Source of the DNA: Chloroflexota bacterium
Lineage (GTDB): Bacteria; Chloroflexota; Anaerolineae; B4-G1; SLSP01
Length of the DNA: 64,000 nucleotides
Direction of reading: 5' to 3'
NCBI GenBank assembly: GCA_019873645.1
Contig: JAIOAX010000018.1
Span: 32,087 to 96,086 of the forward strand
Shown here: positions 50,600-60,662 of the stretch, piece after piece
Layout: every line of letters starts with the position of its first letter
Numbering within the stretch: position 1 is the stretch's first letter
Notes under the pieces: model-generated
The model's database searches: none
What the model saw: the letters and a program-made list of their open reading frames with translations, nothing else
What the model was told of the DNA's origin: nothing
Program-made: the position numbers and the translations under genes

Positions 50600-53386
50600 C
50601 TACGCCATCTCTTCCCAATTGACCCCAACTTCCACATCCACTTTGAGGGGTACAACCATCTCAAAAGCCCCGCCCATGGCCTCGCGCAACAGCGCAATGA
50701 CGGCCTCGCGCTCATCTTCGGGCGCTTCGAGCACTAATTCATCGTGTACCTGAAGGATCATCCGCGCGTGAAGGCGGCGCTCCTGTAACATCCGATGGGT
50801 GCGCAGCATCGCCAGCTTGATGATATCCGCCGCGCTCCCCTGAATCGGCGTGTTGATCGCCATGCGCTGCGCCGCCTGGCGGGCTTGCGTTCCCAGTTGA
50901 CTGCCGGGGGCCAGCTCCGGGAAGTAGCGCCGCCGATGGAGCAGCGTTTCCACGTATCCTTGCTCCACGACCTCCCGCTGCACACGCTCCATATAATCAC
51001 GTACGCGCGGGAAACGCTCGAAGTAACGCTTGATGAACGCTTCGGCCTCTTCTACGGCGATGCCAATCTGCTTCGAAAGGCCATACGCGCTCTGTCCGTA
51101 GATCAAACCGAAGTTGACGGCTTTGGCAATGCGCCGCTGTTCATAGGTGACGGCATCCAGCGGAACGCCGTACACCGCCGCCGCCGTCGTGGCATGAATG
51201 TCTTCGCCGCGCGCGAAAGCTGCGATCAACCCTTCGTCCCTGGAAACATGCGCCATCACCCGCAATTCGACCTGCGAGTAGTCCGCGCTCACCAAAAGAC
51301 AGCCTTTTTCGGCAACAAAGGCGCGTCGCACCCGCCGTCCCTCCGGCGAGCGAATCGGGATGTTCTGCAAATTGGGGTTCGACGATGAAAGCCGTCCGGT
51401 GACCGTACCGGTCTGGTTATAGGAGGTATGCACACGCCCGGTGCGCGGGTTGACCAGCAACGGCAGGGCATCCACATAAGTTGACTTGAGCTTGGACAGT
51501 TCGCGGTGCGTCAAAATCGCATCCACAACGGGATGTGCGCCCTGCAAATCCTCCAACACGCCGGCGCGCGTGGAATAGTGCCCCGATTTGGTCTTGCTGA
51601 TCCCGCGCGTCGGCAGCCCCAGACGCTTGAAAAGCACATCGGAGAGCTGTTGCGTCGAGTTGATGTTGAATTCGACGCCCGCGTGCTGGTAGATTTGCTG
51701 CTCCAGCTCCGCAAGGCGCCCCGTCAGTTCGGCGGAGAGGGTTTTCAGCCAGTTTACATCCAGCTTTACCCCGGCCATTTCCATATCCACCAGCACCGGC
51801 AACAGAGGCATTTCCAGGTCCGCGAAGAGTTGCGCCTGTTGACGGGCGGCCAGTTCGGGACGCAATACGCCCGCGAGACGCAACGCCACATCGGCATCGG
51901 CGCCGGCGTAGGAGACCACTTGCGCCAAGGGTACCTGATCCATTGTTTTTTGTTCGCGGCCCGTACCGATCAGGGCGCCGATTTCGGTCATTTGCAGGCC
52001 CAGACGCGCCCAGGCCTGGTTTTTGAGACCCAGGTTGCCCGAATCGGGATTGAGCACCCATTCGGCCACCATCGTGTCGAAGAGCGAGCCGACGACCTCA
52101 AAGCCGTGGCGCTTGAGCAATTCGATGTCATACTTGAGATTGTGACCCACTTTGGCAATCGCCGGGTTCGCCAGCAGCGGGCCGAGATGGCGATTCACGA
52201 TTTCCAGGGCAATGACAGGTTCACCGGCAGGCGCACGCACAGGAATGTACCATGCCGCCCCTTCACGGTTGGTGATGGAGATGCCCACCAAACCGGCAAG
52301 CATCGCGTCGGTGCCGGTGGCCTCGGTGTCCACCGCGATAACGGGGGCCGCGCCAAGTTGCGCTGCCAGCCGTACAAGCGCGTCTTCATCGGCGACCAAC
52401 CGGTAATCGCCCAATCCTGGGACCGGGGCGGGCGACGTCGGCGGCTGGGCTTCCGGCTCGCCGAAAAGCGAGAGCTGCTGACTTTCTACCGGCGCAGGCG
52501 CAGAGACGGTCGGCGGCGCTTCGCCGCCGGGCAAACGCCCCAACAGGGAGCGAAATTCGAGTTGACGTAGCAACGCCAGCAGCCGTTCACGGTCATAGTT
52601 CCATGTGGCACGCGCTGCCTGCAAATCCAGTGTGACCGGCGCGTCGCGCACAATGCGCCCCAGACGTTGGCTGAGATAAGCTGACTCGCGGTTCTCGGCC
52701 AGCGCAGTCTGCTGGCGTGTCGTCAGTTCGTCGAGATGCGCGTAAATGCCGTCCAGCGAGCCGTACTTTTGCAGCAGGGCAATACCGCCTTTCTCACCTA
52801 CCCCACGCACACCGGGGATATTGTCGGAGGTATCGCCCATCAGCGCCTTGAGGTCCACAAGCTGCGGGGGCTCCAGACCGTACTTTTCACGCACAGTCTC
52901 CGGTGTGTAGCGTAGCGTATCCGAAAAACGCCGCCCGGAGGTCAAAACGGTCGTGTGTTCATCCACCAACTGCAAGGCGTCGCGGTCGCCAGTGACGATG
53001 AGTACATCCAGGCCCGCATCAACGGCCTGCCGGGCCAGGGTGCCCAGCAGGTCGTCGGCCTCATAGTCGTCAAGCTCCACCACAGGAAGGCCAAGCGCGG
53101 CGACAATGTCGCGGATGCGGCCCATCTGCACCTGCATTTCGGGAGGCATCTTGGCGCGGTGAGCTTTGTATTCGGCATACTCCCGCACGCGGAATGACGG
53201 CCCTTTGTCGAAGGTGACGATGACGTAATCGGGCTTCTCGTCGGCCAGCACGCCGAGCAGCATCGAGGTGAAGCCGTAAGAGGCGTTGGTCGGTTCACCT
53301 GTTGAAGTCCGCATATCTTCTGGCAGCGCGTGAAAAGCGCGGTAGGCCAGCGAATGACCGTCTACCAGGACCAGTTTTTGCGCCAT
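50600..53386 (-). CDS. polA: DNA polymerase I
   Basis: 928 residues. N-terminal 5' nuclease (residues about 1-290, VDGHSLAYRAFHAL, LMGDTSDNIPGVRGVGEKG). The 3'-5' exonuclease domain keeps its acidic motif (VIAVDTEATG) with HNLKYD and YAGADADVAL. The polymerase domain has motif A DYSQVELRV, motif B RRIAKAVNFGLIYGQS and motif C VHDELVLE. Full length. GGAGG precedes the ATG. It follows the antiporter-kinase-CpXC run on the same strand. Confidence 0.97.
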   Translation of the reverse strand: MAQKLVLVDGHSLAYRAFHALPEDMRTSTGEPTNASYGFTSMLLGVLADEKPDYVIVTFDKGPSFRVREYAEYKAHRAKMPPEMQVQMGRIRDIVAALGLPVVELDDYEADDLLGTLARQAVDAGLDVLIVTGDRDALQLVDEHTTVLTSGRRFSDTLRYTPETVREKYGLEPPQLVDLKALMGDTSDNIPGVRGVGEKGGIALLQKYGSLDGIYAHLDELTTRQQTALAENRESAYLSQRLGRIVRDAPVTLDLQAARATWNYDRERLLALLRQLEFRSLLGRLPGGEAPPTVSAPAPVESQQLSLFGEPEAQPPTSPAPVPGLGDYRLVADEDALVRLAAQLGAAPVIAVDTEATGTDAMLAGLVGISITNREGAAWYIPVRAPAGEPVIALEIVNRHLGPLLANPAIAKVGHNLKYDIELLKRHGFEVVGSLFDTMVAEWVLNPDSGNLGLKNQAWARLGLQMTEIGALIGTGREQKTMDQVPLAQVVSYAGADADVALRLAGVLRPELAARQQAQLFADLEMPLLPVLVDMEMAGVKLDVNWLKTLSAELTGRLAELEQQIYQHAGVEFNINSTQQLSDVLFKRLGLPTRGISKTKSGHYSTRAGVLEDLQGAHPVVDAILTHRELSKLKSTYVDALPLLVNPRTGRVHTSYNQTGTVTGRLSSSNPNLQNIPIRSPEGRRVRRAFVAEKGCLLVSADYSQVELRVMAHVSRDEGLIAAFARGEDIHATTAAAVYGVPLDAVTYEQRRIAKAVNFGLIYGQSAYGLSKQIGIAVEEAEAFIKRYFERFPRVRDYMERVQREVVEQGYVETLLHRRRYFPELAPGSQLGTQARQAAQRMAINTPIQGSAADIIKLAMLRTHRMLQERRLHARMILQVHDELVLEAPEDEREAVIALLREAMGGAFEMVVPLKVDVEVGVNWEEMA

Positions 53387-53453
53387 AGGTACCTCCTGGG
53401 GTGGGATTAGGGATTGGGGATTGGGCTTTTTCCTACTCCCTATTCCCTACTCC

Positions 53454-54903
53454 TTAACGTTTCGCGATGATCAGACCCGAAGGCGTGCGATTTTCTGCCG
53501 GCGGAGGGGGAGGCGGCGTCTGTGGAGCAGGCGACGGCTTTGCGGGCTGCGGGGCGGTTTCGGCTTTGGACGCTTCAGGCTGCGGCGCGTAGCGCTGCGC
53601 CAGGGCACGGATGTGCGCCAACTGGTCCGCCGTCTGCGTATCGCCCTGCTCCCGTGTAGAGGCCTCAAGCCCCTCAAGGAACTTGGAAGAACTGCGGGCG
53701 CAACAAATGCTGATTGTTTTGTAGCAAAGTTTGCGCCTGTTCGTCGGTCGCCATCAACAGCCGCCGCGCCAGGATCACTTCGCCGGGCATATTCTCTTCG
53801 GCCACTTGATTGATGACATTGGCAATGCGCTGCAAGGCTTCCAGGTGTTGCTTGTCCCCACGATTGCGGGCAGCCATCATTTCGGAACGCAAGACCAATG
53901 CAAAGGTCTCATCCAGCTCCGAAAGATAACTGCGCGCCATCTTCAGCGGGTCCTCGGTATTGAGAAGTTTTTCAAGGAGTTCGGCACGTGCGCGGGCGAC
54001 GTCCTCACTGGCTTCGGCCAGGGCATCACGGATTTCGAGAATTTTGCGCCGCAGTTCGACCATGCGCGCTTTCTCCAGCGGATCTGCTGTGGACTCTATA
54101 CGATTAACCAGTCGCTGGAAGAAAGTATAATCCATTAGCGAAATGCCCGATTGTACCAAGACCATAAGTGTTTCGTCATCGGGTGCAGCAAGCATCGCCT
54201 CAAGCAGTGAGTTCTGATCGGGGTTATCGCTGAAGGTGCGCAGCGCCTCATTGCGCCGGGAAAGTTGCCGCCCAATCGCCGTATTTTCGACGAGGTAATC
54301 GAACGCCTTTTGCACTTTACCGAAATCGCCGCCGTTTGCGCCGGCCATCGCAATGACCTGCATCGTGTACTGCAACATGCCGAAGAAGTTCTCATCGAAC
54401 AGAGCTTCGTTCTCGGCCACCAATTGCGGCCAGTCTTCTTCCAATGCCGAAAGGAACTTGTCCAGGAACGCCCGCTGTTGCTGGCTGCGCGCTAAATCTT
54501 CTTCGGTCACACCTTCCAGTTCTAAAACTCGTTTGATGAGATTCTCCAGGGTCAGAAAGACCTCCGGCTGGAAGAGATAGCCTTTGCGCTCTTCCTGCGG
54601 CAGCGAATCCATCAACTGACGGGTCAGACGGCCGGCCGCTTGCTGTCGCTGGACTTCGGTGTTCCCGACTTCCGCCGGCAGATAGAGCAACGCGACTTCT
54701 CGTTGTGGGTCGTGGTAAATAAACGGCAGATTAAGCATGCCGCCGGTCCCGCAAGCGGGACATAAAGCAACATTGACACTCCCGCTTAACAGGCGGTTTT
54801 TGACCTCAGGATTCACCCGTACATCCATAATTTGTTCGATGGGCGTCTGGAACCGGGTTCCGCAGGTCGGACAGGCAACCGTAGCATAGTACCTCTGTGG
54901 CAT
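53454..54903 (-). CDS. CpXC-domain protein, C-terminal tail in +1 frame
   Basis: The zero frame (ATG 54903 to TGA 53674) gives about 409 residues: an N-terminal CpXC zinc-ribbon-like part (VACPTCGTRFQTP ... LCPACGTGG) and a long helical region. The end reads QFFQVP then TGA. In the +1 frame the sequence continues without stop to TAA 53454: EGLEASTREQGDTQTADQLA, HIRALAQRYAPQ and a Pro-rich tail ending GLIIAKR. The tail is protein-like and directly continues the helical pattern, so either a +1 frameshift at CCT_TGA_G (53679-53673) occurs or the gene is mutated here. GAAGGAG upstream of ATG 54903. Function unknown; operon with the histidine kinase. Confidence 0.8.
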
Positions 54904-54949
54904 TATATTCACTCCTTCATTAGTCTGGTAGTCTTTAGTCTGATAGTCT

Positions 54950-56620
54950 TTAGTCTGGTAGTCGCTGGTCTGATGAGCTTTGTTGGATCATCTCAGGAAC
55001 AATGGGGGATGTGGCCTCCCCCTGCCATAACACCAGGCCGGTTTCGCGAGGCAGGGCCACATAGAAAGTCGCACCCTGCCCGGGGATGCTATCCACCCAA
55101 CACCGTCCGCCGTGAGCGCGCACGATGGCGCGGGTGAGATACAGCCCCAACCCCGTCCCGGAAACGGCACGCGTTTCCGGGTTCTCGACACGGTAGAAGC
55201 GGTCGAAAATGCGTTCTTGATCCTCCAGCGGGATGCCCACCCCCTGATCGCTGACAGAGATAATCACCTCAACCGGTGTGGCTTTACCTTTGATCCGCAC
55301 CTCGCCCCCGCGCGGCGAATACTTAATCGCGTTGGAGACCAGGTTATCGAGCACCTGTTCCAGGCGCTGCGGGTCGCCGCGAATGGTAGGGAATTCCCCG
55401 GACGGGTCTTCGGCAAAGTCCAGGATCAGGGTATGCCTGGCAGATTGGGGAGTATAACGTTCGATCACCCGTCGGGCGATAAAACGCAGATCCACATCCT
55501 CTATATCGCGGAAGGGCAAACCGCCGGCTTGCAAGCGCGAAGCATCCAGCAGATCATCCACCAGGCGCGCCAGACGGTCGGCCTCTTCGGTGATGGAGGT
55601 CAGCATCTCTTCAACCAGGGCGGGATTGCGGCGCGCCTCGGGGCGGCGCAGCGTCTCGGCGTAGCCTTTGATGATGGCGACCGGCGTCTTCAATTCGTGC
55701 GAGACAACCGAGATGAAGGTATCTTTGAGCACGTCGGCTTCGCGGAAACGGGTAATATCGCGCACGGTGCTGATGATATTGATCATGCGGCCATTACGCC
55801 CCAGCAATGGCGCGTAGGTGATCCCCACTGAAACAACGCTACCGTTGCGGCGGCGCATTTCGCCTTCCACGTAGAGGGTGCGGCTCTCGCGCGTCGGCCA
55901 ACCTTGTGCAATCGCCTGACTCAGGGTGATATCAGAGCTTTGCCGCGCCCACACGATGACTTCATCATGCTGTCGCCCTGCGGCTTCCTGAGCAGACCAG
56001 CCGGTGAGCGAAGCCAGCGCGCGGTTGAGACGCTCGATGCTCAGGTCGGGGCGCAAGACCATAATGCCGTCGGCGCTGGATTCCAACAGCGCATCCAGAC
56101 GGCCACGCTCGGTGATCGCCGCTTCATACAGTTGCGCATTGTTGACCGCAATCGCGGCGTAGTCGGCAAAACTCTTGAGAATCTGATAGTCGTCCTGGGA
56201 GAAGCTGAGACTATGGGAACGAAAGATAAACAGCACCCCCAGGAAATCCTGTTCGACAAACATCGGCAGAGCCACCACCTGGCGCAACAACAGCCCGGTT
56301 TCTTCGGCAATCCGCGCGAGTTTATCCGAAAGGTCGGGAATGGTGAAGTCCTCCACTTTTTCTACAACGGGGACATCCTCAACCAGCGGTTGAAAGGCAT
56401 CCACTAATGCCGGCGGCAAACCGTAGCTGGCCCAAAATGCAAAGGGGGCGCCTTCATTGTGCAATGCAATTAAACCCGACTGACCCTGCAACATATCCAC
56501 TGCGGCCTGCAGAATCAAGCGTAATACCGCGCGCACATTCAGCCGCGAAACCAACGCTTGAGCGATGCTCAATAAATAGTCGCGCTGTCGGATTCGATAG
56601 TCCAAAAAGCTCAACGCCAT
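54950..56620 (-). CDS. GAF-PAS sensor histidine kinase
   Basis: 556 residues, no membrane segments. GAF domain (about 1-170), PAS (about 178-300, LLESSADGIMVLRPDLSIERLNR), HisKA with VVSHELKTPVAIIKGYAETL, and HATPase_c with N box DNLVSNAIKYSPRGG, G1 DQGVGI, F and G2 SGTGLGLYLTRAIV. Cytoplasmic sensor. Starts 13 nt after the NuoN-like gene stop. The final residues SSDQRLPD come from a TAGTCTGATAGTC repeat word. No partner regulator nearby. Confidence 0.94.
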   Translation of the reverse strand: MALSFLDYRIRQRDYLLSIAQALVSRLNVRAVLRLILQAAVDMLQGQSGLIALHNEGAPFAFWASYGLPPALVDAFQPLVEDVPVVEKVEDFTIPDLSDKLARIAEETGLLLRQVVALPMFVEQDFLGVLFIFRSHSLSFSQDDYQILKSFADYAAIAVNNAQLYEAAITERGRLDALLESSADGIMVLRPDLSIERLNRALASLTGWSAQEAAGRQHDEVIVWARQSSDITLSQAIAQGWPTRESRTLYVEGEMRRRNGSVVSVGITYAPLLGRNGRMINIISTVRDITRFREADVLKDTFISVVSHELKTPVAIIKGYAETLRRPEARRNPALVEEMLTSITEEADRLARLVDDLLDASRLQAGGLPFRDIEDVDLRFIARRVIERYTPQSARHTLILDFAEDPSGEFPTIRGDPQRLEQVLDNLVSNAIKYSPRGGEVRIKGKATPVEVIISVSDQGVGIPLEDQERIFDRFYRVENPETRAVSGTGLGLYLTRAIVRAHGGRCWVDSIPGQGATFYVALPRETGLVLWQGEATSPIVPEMIQQSSSDQRLPD

Positions 56621-56632
56621 AGCCCACGTCCC

Positions 56633-58060
56633 CTAGGAGGTGAAAAAAGTGAATTGCTCGGCCATTTGCAGTACCAGGTGACTGACCGACTGGGGGAAAA
56701 TTCCCAACAGCAGGGTGACTCCCAGCAATACAATAATCAAGACCAAAACTACGGGATCTTCGCGCGAAGGTACCTGAGCCAGGGTTTTGGGAGGAGGGGC
56801 CAATAACATACGCACGATCCCGATCACCCCCATCATTACCCCAGCGCAACCGGCCAGGGCCATCGCCGCTTGAAATACATTCGTTGTAGCGATCACACGA
56901 TACAGTCCCCAGTGTGCGGCAAAGTTCAACGAAAATGGGAAACCGGCCATAGCCATGCCGCCCACGACCAGCGCCAACGCACGCCAGGGTGCACGTCGGG
57001 CAGCGCCTGCCAGAGCCTCGACATGGTCATCACCACCACCCAAACGCCGCAGCCCGTCCAGTCCCAGGGTCATCAACCCCAACGCCAAAGGGCGCGCCAG
57101 CAAAAGCATCACCGCCAGCGCCACACCGGAAACCTGCCGCGTCCCCAGGGCGACAAACATCGCGCCGTTGTCTACCAGCGTCGCATAACCCACCAAACGC
57201 CCTAAACGTCGCTGTGAGGCCGCCAGCAAGCCGCCGACGATCATCATCAATAACCCCACGGCGGTAAAAAGGGGCCCAAACGACGCCTGCGCGCCCAGCC
57301 AGCTATAGGACTCCAGAAAAGCCAGCAGCATAAACCATACCGTCCCCAGATTCACGGTGAAGAGGAACGTAACCACTGGCGGCGAACCGTCGGTGGCGAC
57401 CGTCGAAAGCCAGGCCTGGAAGGGGACCGCGCCCAATAAGATCGCAAAAGATAGCCCCAACAACACCGTGGCTGCCTGCAACAACCCCCTATCGTTTGGG
57501 AAAATAGCGAAAAGTTCCAAGAGCAATTGCGTCACCATCAAACCGGGCAGCGATAGGGTCACGTAGGCGATGTACTGCGCGCCCCCTTTTGCACGTCGGG
57601 CAATGTGTCCGGCAACCGGTTCGTATAAGGGAGTCACAGCGAGGATAGCGGCCAGCTCCACCAGCAGAGCCGTGTAGACGACCTGCTTGACCAACAATGC
57701 GCCAGCGAGCAGCGCCACCATCGCCAGGCCTATCGGGAAAAAGTTTGAGTGAGGCAGCAAGCGCCAGGCAATGACAAATAACATGGCTGCCGTGAGAAAA
57801 ATGAAGGTCAGCGGCACCCGGTCTACCGGCTCGACCACCAGCACGCGCCCCAGAAGGTTCAATGGCTGCTCCATAGCAATCCGCAACGTGTTGGAAGGGA
57901 TGGTCTCATGCAGAGGGGCGAACGATACCAACAACCCGCAAAATAAAGCCGTCAGCATCGCCAGCAACGCCATCAACGCCGTCCAGCGGCGCAGCAACTG
58001 TAACACCGCCGCCATCGCCAACGGTAAGCCGATCAGCACCAGCGGGCCGGGGATCGTCAT
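56633..58060 (-). CDS. NuoN/MrpD-like proton-antiporter subunit (first)
   Basis: 475 residues with about 14 helices, in the proton-conducting membrane-transporter family (Proton_antipo_M). Key features: acidic residue kept in ALLVELAAILAV; the helix preceding GAVPFQAWL carries Ala/Leu where the Lys of the GLxFKxxxxPFHxW block is expected; and SPPVVTFLF. ATGA overlap with the preceding HyfE-like gene. It lacks the N and C extensions of NuoL. Without NADH- or quinone-side subunits nearby its partners are unknown. Confidence 0.85.
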   Translation of the reverse strand: MTIPGPLVLIGLPLAMAAVLQLLRRWTALMALLAMLTALFCGLLVSFAPLHETIPSNTLRIAMEQPLNLLGRVLVVEPVDRVPLTFIFLTAAMLFVIAWRLLPHSNFFPIGLAMVALLAGALLVKQVVYTALLVELAAILAVTPLYEPVAGHIARRAKGGAQYIAYVTLSLPGLMVTQLLLELFAIFPNDRGLLQAATVLLGLSFAILLGAVPFQAWLSTVATDGSPPVVTFLFTVNLGTVWFMLLAFLESYSWLGAQASFGPLFTAVGLLMMIVGGLLAASQRRLGRLVGYATLVDNGAMFVALGTRQVSGVALAVMLLLARPLALGLMTLGLDGLRRLGGGDDHVEALAGAARRAPWRALALVVGGMAMAGFPFSLNFAAHWGLYRVIATTNVFQAAMALAGCAGVMMGVIGIVRMLLAPPPKTLAQVPSREDPVVLVLIIVLLGVTLLLGIFPQSVSHLVLQMAEQFTFFTS

Positions 58061-58680
58061 TCTGCCACCTCAGCTACGGCAAGATACGAGCTTGCCAAAC
58101 CGATGAGCAGGTTGACCATCACCAGAAGCCCGGTTACCAGCAATCCCGGGTCCTGTGATGAATAGAAAATATCCAGCGCCGCCAGCAAGTTCAGTACCCC
58201 CACCCCCGTGATCATCACATCGTTTTCCTCGGTACCGATGAAGAGCAGCGCCAGCGTTATCAAGATGAAGCAGGCCAATGCCAGGTCGGCAGAAACAAAG
58301 GGCAATGGATAGCGTTGCGAAGCCAGATAGGCCACGACCATCATCACTACGAGCGAAAGAAAACGAAACGGTAAATGCGATGACCAACGCAAATGCAAAC
58401 CGGTGCGCTCGATCCCCCGTTTGCGAATATGCGCGCTGAGTAGAAAGGCACCGCAGATCAGCCAGCCGACCAGGATTTTCAGCAAAGCCATCTCTGGACG
58501 GGTGTCAAAGACCCGCGCAAACAAAATCCCGATGAAGAAATACTGCACCACTAAGACCAAAAAGCGAATCCGCCATTCATTGATCAGATAAATAAGTGCG
58601 CCGGTCAAAAATATACCCCACGCTGCCGGCGCGGCCGCGAACGATGACATGCGGCTCAGCCAGATATTAAAAGGGTTCAT
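58057..58680 (-). CDS. HyfE/NuoK-like membrane subunit
   Basis: 207 residues with about six helices. Conserved-type stretch LIGTEEN... is visible as LLFIGTEENDVMITGVGVLNLLAALDI, with LLVMVNLLIGLASSYL, resembling HyfE-type (hydrogenase-4) and NuoK-like subunits. Start 58680 overlaps the upstream stop by ATGA, and its own stop overlaps the next ATG the same way. A longer frame reaching 59139 is rejected because it is antisense-like inside the upstream gene. Confidence 0.7.
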   Translation of the reverse strand: MNPFNIWLSRMSSFAAAPAAWGIFLTGALIYLINEWRIRFLVLVVQYFFIGILFARVFDTRPEMALLKILVGWLICGAFLLSAHIRKRGIERTGLHLRWSSHLPFRFLSLVVMMVVAYLASQRYPLPFVSADLALACFILITLALLFIGTEENDVMITGVGVLNLLAALDIFYSSQDPGLLVTGLLVMVNLLIGLASSYLAVAEVAE

Positions 58681-60227
58681 CGGTTCACAACCACCAGTAG
58701 AATTAGAAGCAGAATCAGAAAAGACCACAACAGTGCGCCGCTCCCTTCGATCACCTCGGCGGAGAGACGTGGAATATTCAACAGGTGCTCTCCGCCGCGC
58801 CACATAGAGCGGTAAATCCACTGCAAATCCAGGAATTCCAGCAATGGTTGGCTGTAACTCAATCGTTCGCGCAACGGTTTTCCCCAGCGCGCCAGTGCCG
58901 CAGCGCCAAGTATCGCCAGAAACCACAGGCCAAATCCCGACCAGGAAAAGGATTGCATTTTGACCAAAGCTACCGCGACGCCCAAGGTCACGCCGAGTAT
59001 GCCGAGGCCGATGCCTAATGCCAGACGCTGTTCCAGGGTTGGCGGCGTCCCGGCGCCAAGTGCTCGCCGGGCCATGCGCCGCAGCAGGATCGCCCCAATC
59101 AGGATCATACTCGACCACAGCGCCAGCCGCAACGTCCACGGTAAAATGTCAAACAATGTCCACAGGACCGCCCCCATAGGAGAAGGTGGGGTCCCCATAA
59201 GAAATAACACGGCCAGCCACACCGGCCAGCTCCATCCCGGCGCACGCCGATCATAGCCGCGCGCCAGGGTCAGCAACGCACCGGCCGCAGCCCACATCAC
59301 GGCCAGCAACAGCAAGAGCGACGCGGAGCGCATCGTCCAGGCAGCAGTTACCAACCCGATGAACAAAGCGTGGCAAGCTTCCACGCCACTTGGTCGTTGA
59401 TGACCGCCCCAGGCTATCCAGGCCACCCATAGCAATGATAGAATCCCCCATCCCGTTACCCAGGCAGGCGGATGAGACAATCCCGGCAACAACAACAGGC
59501 GATAGAGCAACGCCATGCCCGTCAGCGGCCCCATAAAGTAGAGCAAACTTAGTGAACGCGGGCTTCCGCCGGTTTCAGGAAAAACGATCTGAAAAGGATA
59601 GAAACCCATCCGTATCAACGCCGCGATCAAGAGCAAGGTCAGCATCGGCGTGCTCGGCCACATAAGCCACCACAACTCGCTGACCCCGCTCTGTAACAAA
59701 AACAACGACACCACCCACAACAACAGAGATGAGATCCCGTGCAGCGCCAGCCCAAAAATCACTCGCTCGGTATGGACGCCGGACATCAAACCCGCAATAC
59801 CCCATCCCAGATCAAAGACTGCCCACATCGCCAACAGGGTGAGCACCGAACCACCGGCTAACATCATCCACGTCGTCAACAGCAACACCAGTGTCAACGC
59901 GCCCGATAGCGGCGGTGTCTCCCGGCGCTGCGCGACCTCCACCCAGGCCACGCCACAGAAGATAACCGCCAGGCTCAGGCTCAGCCACCACGTCGCTGGC
60001 GTCATATCCAGCAAGATTTGGCCGTCCAATACCGAGCCGGGCGACCATAAGGAAAGCAACCAGCGGCCTTCTTGAGGCAGCATAAGCCATAGGAAAACCA
60101 GCAAAGTCAACCAACCGGCGGTTACAGGCTTATGCAAGGGGTGCAGGCGCGGCACTGCCGATAGTCCCAGCAACAGCAGTCCACCTGCCAGGCCGGTATA
60201 GAGTAACAATGAGAACATGGTCGCCAT
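58677..60227 (-). CDS. NuoN/MrpD-like proton-antiporter subunit (second)
   Basis: 516 residues with about 14 helices. Proton_antipo_M features: ALIRMGFYPFQIVFPETGGSP in place of the usual K-x-PFHxWLPxA-P block, with Arg in the lysine position. A long amphipathic or C-terminal segment follows. First gene of the run 60227 to 53454. ATG 60227 is used; ATG 60218 is possible. Confidence 0.82.
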   Translation of the reverse strand: MATMFSLLLYTGLAGGLLLLGLSAVPRLHPLHKPVTAGWLTLLVFLWLMLPQEGRWLLSLWSPGSVLDGQILLDMTPATWWLSLSLAVIFCGVAWVEVAQRRETPPLSGALTLVLLLTTWMMLAGGSVLTLLAMWAVFDLGWGIAGLMSGVHTERVIFGLALHGISSLLLWVVSLFLLQSGVSELWWLMWPSTPMLTLLLIAALIRMGFYPFQIVFPETGGSPRSLSLLYFMGPLTGMALLYRLLLLPGLSHPPAWVTGWGILSLLWVAWIAWGGHQRPSGVEACHALFIGLVTAAWTMRSASLLLLLAVMWAAAGALLTLARGYDRRAPGWSWPVWLAVLFLMGTPPSPMGAVLWTLFDILPWTLRLALWSSMILIGAILLRRMARRALGAGTPPTLEQRLALGIGLGILGVTLGVAVALVKMQSFSWSGFGLWFLAILGAAALARWGKPLRERLSYSQPLLEFLDLQWIYRSMWRGGEHLLNIPRLSAEVIEGSGALLWSFLILLLILLVVVNR

Positions 60228-60248
60228 AGATTAGAACTCCAAAAGGTG

Positions 60249-60276
60249 ATTCTAACACACAAAATCCCCCTGACAA
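60249..60276 (-). promoter_or_regulatory. Promoter of the antiporter-kinase run
   Basis: TTGTCA (60276-60271), 16 nt, TAGAAT (60254-60249), 21 nt before the first gene. Confidence 0.6.
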
Positions 60277-60307
60277 GCCTTACGTATTTAACTATCACAA
60301 CCAGAAG

Positions 60308-60336
60308 TTGACCCGCATGACGAAGTAGGATATAAT
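60308..60336 (+). promoter_or_regulatory. Strong promoter of the DUF4160/DUF2442 pair
   Basis: TTGACC (60308-60313), 17 nt, TATAAT (60331-60336), 55 nt before the DUF4160 start. Confidence 0.8.
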
Positions 60337-60391
60337 TGTTTTACTTTGAGGTGATTCGAGAGACCCCGGTACGAATGAGAGCAGAAAAGAG

Positions 60392-60651
60392 ATGCCAACC
60401 ATTTCAATGTTTTATGGCATTATCATAAGGATGTACTTTACTCCCGGTGAACATCCACCGCCACATTTTCATATAACGATTATCGGGCAACTGTAGACAT
60501 TCGCACATGTGAGATTATGGAAGGAGAGCTTCCACGCAGACAGACAAAGTTGGTTTTGGCGTGGGCGGAGATGCATCAAGAAGAACTGATGGCTAACTGG
60601 CGGTTAGTTACCAATGGCGAGGAACCTTTTAGAATTGCGCCGCTCCAGTAA
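60392..60651 (+). pseudogene. DUF4160 protein, frameshifted
   Basis: MPTISMFYGIIIRMYF, then a loop ending PPPHFH, the DUF4160 signature. The frame breaks around 60470-60475 and runs to a stop at HITIIGQL. In the neighbouring frame the family sequence continues YNDYRATVDIRTCEI, EGELPRRQTKLVLAWAEMH, QEELMANW to TAA 60651. One small indel explains it. Confidence 0.82.
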
Positions 60652-60662
60652 GGAATTGACCT

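Noticed and set aside
58681..59139. Longer N-terminus for the HyfE-like protein
   Set aside because: It would lie entirely inside the upstream NuoN-like gene in another frame; the ATGA-overlap start is typical.
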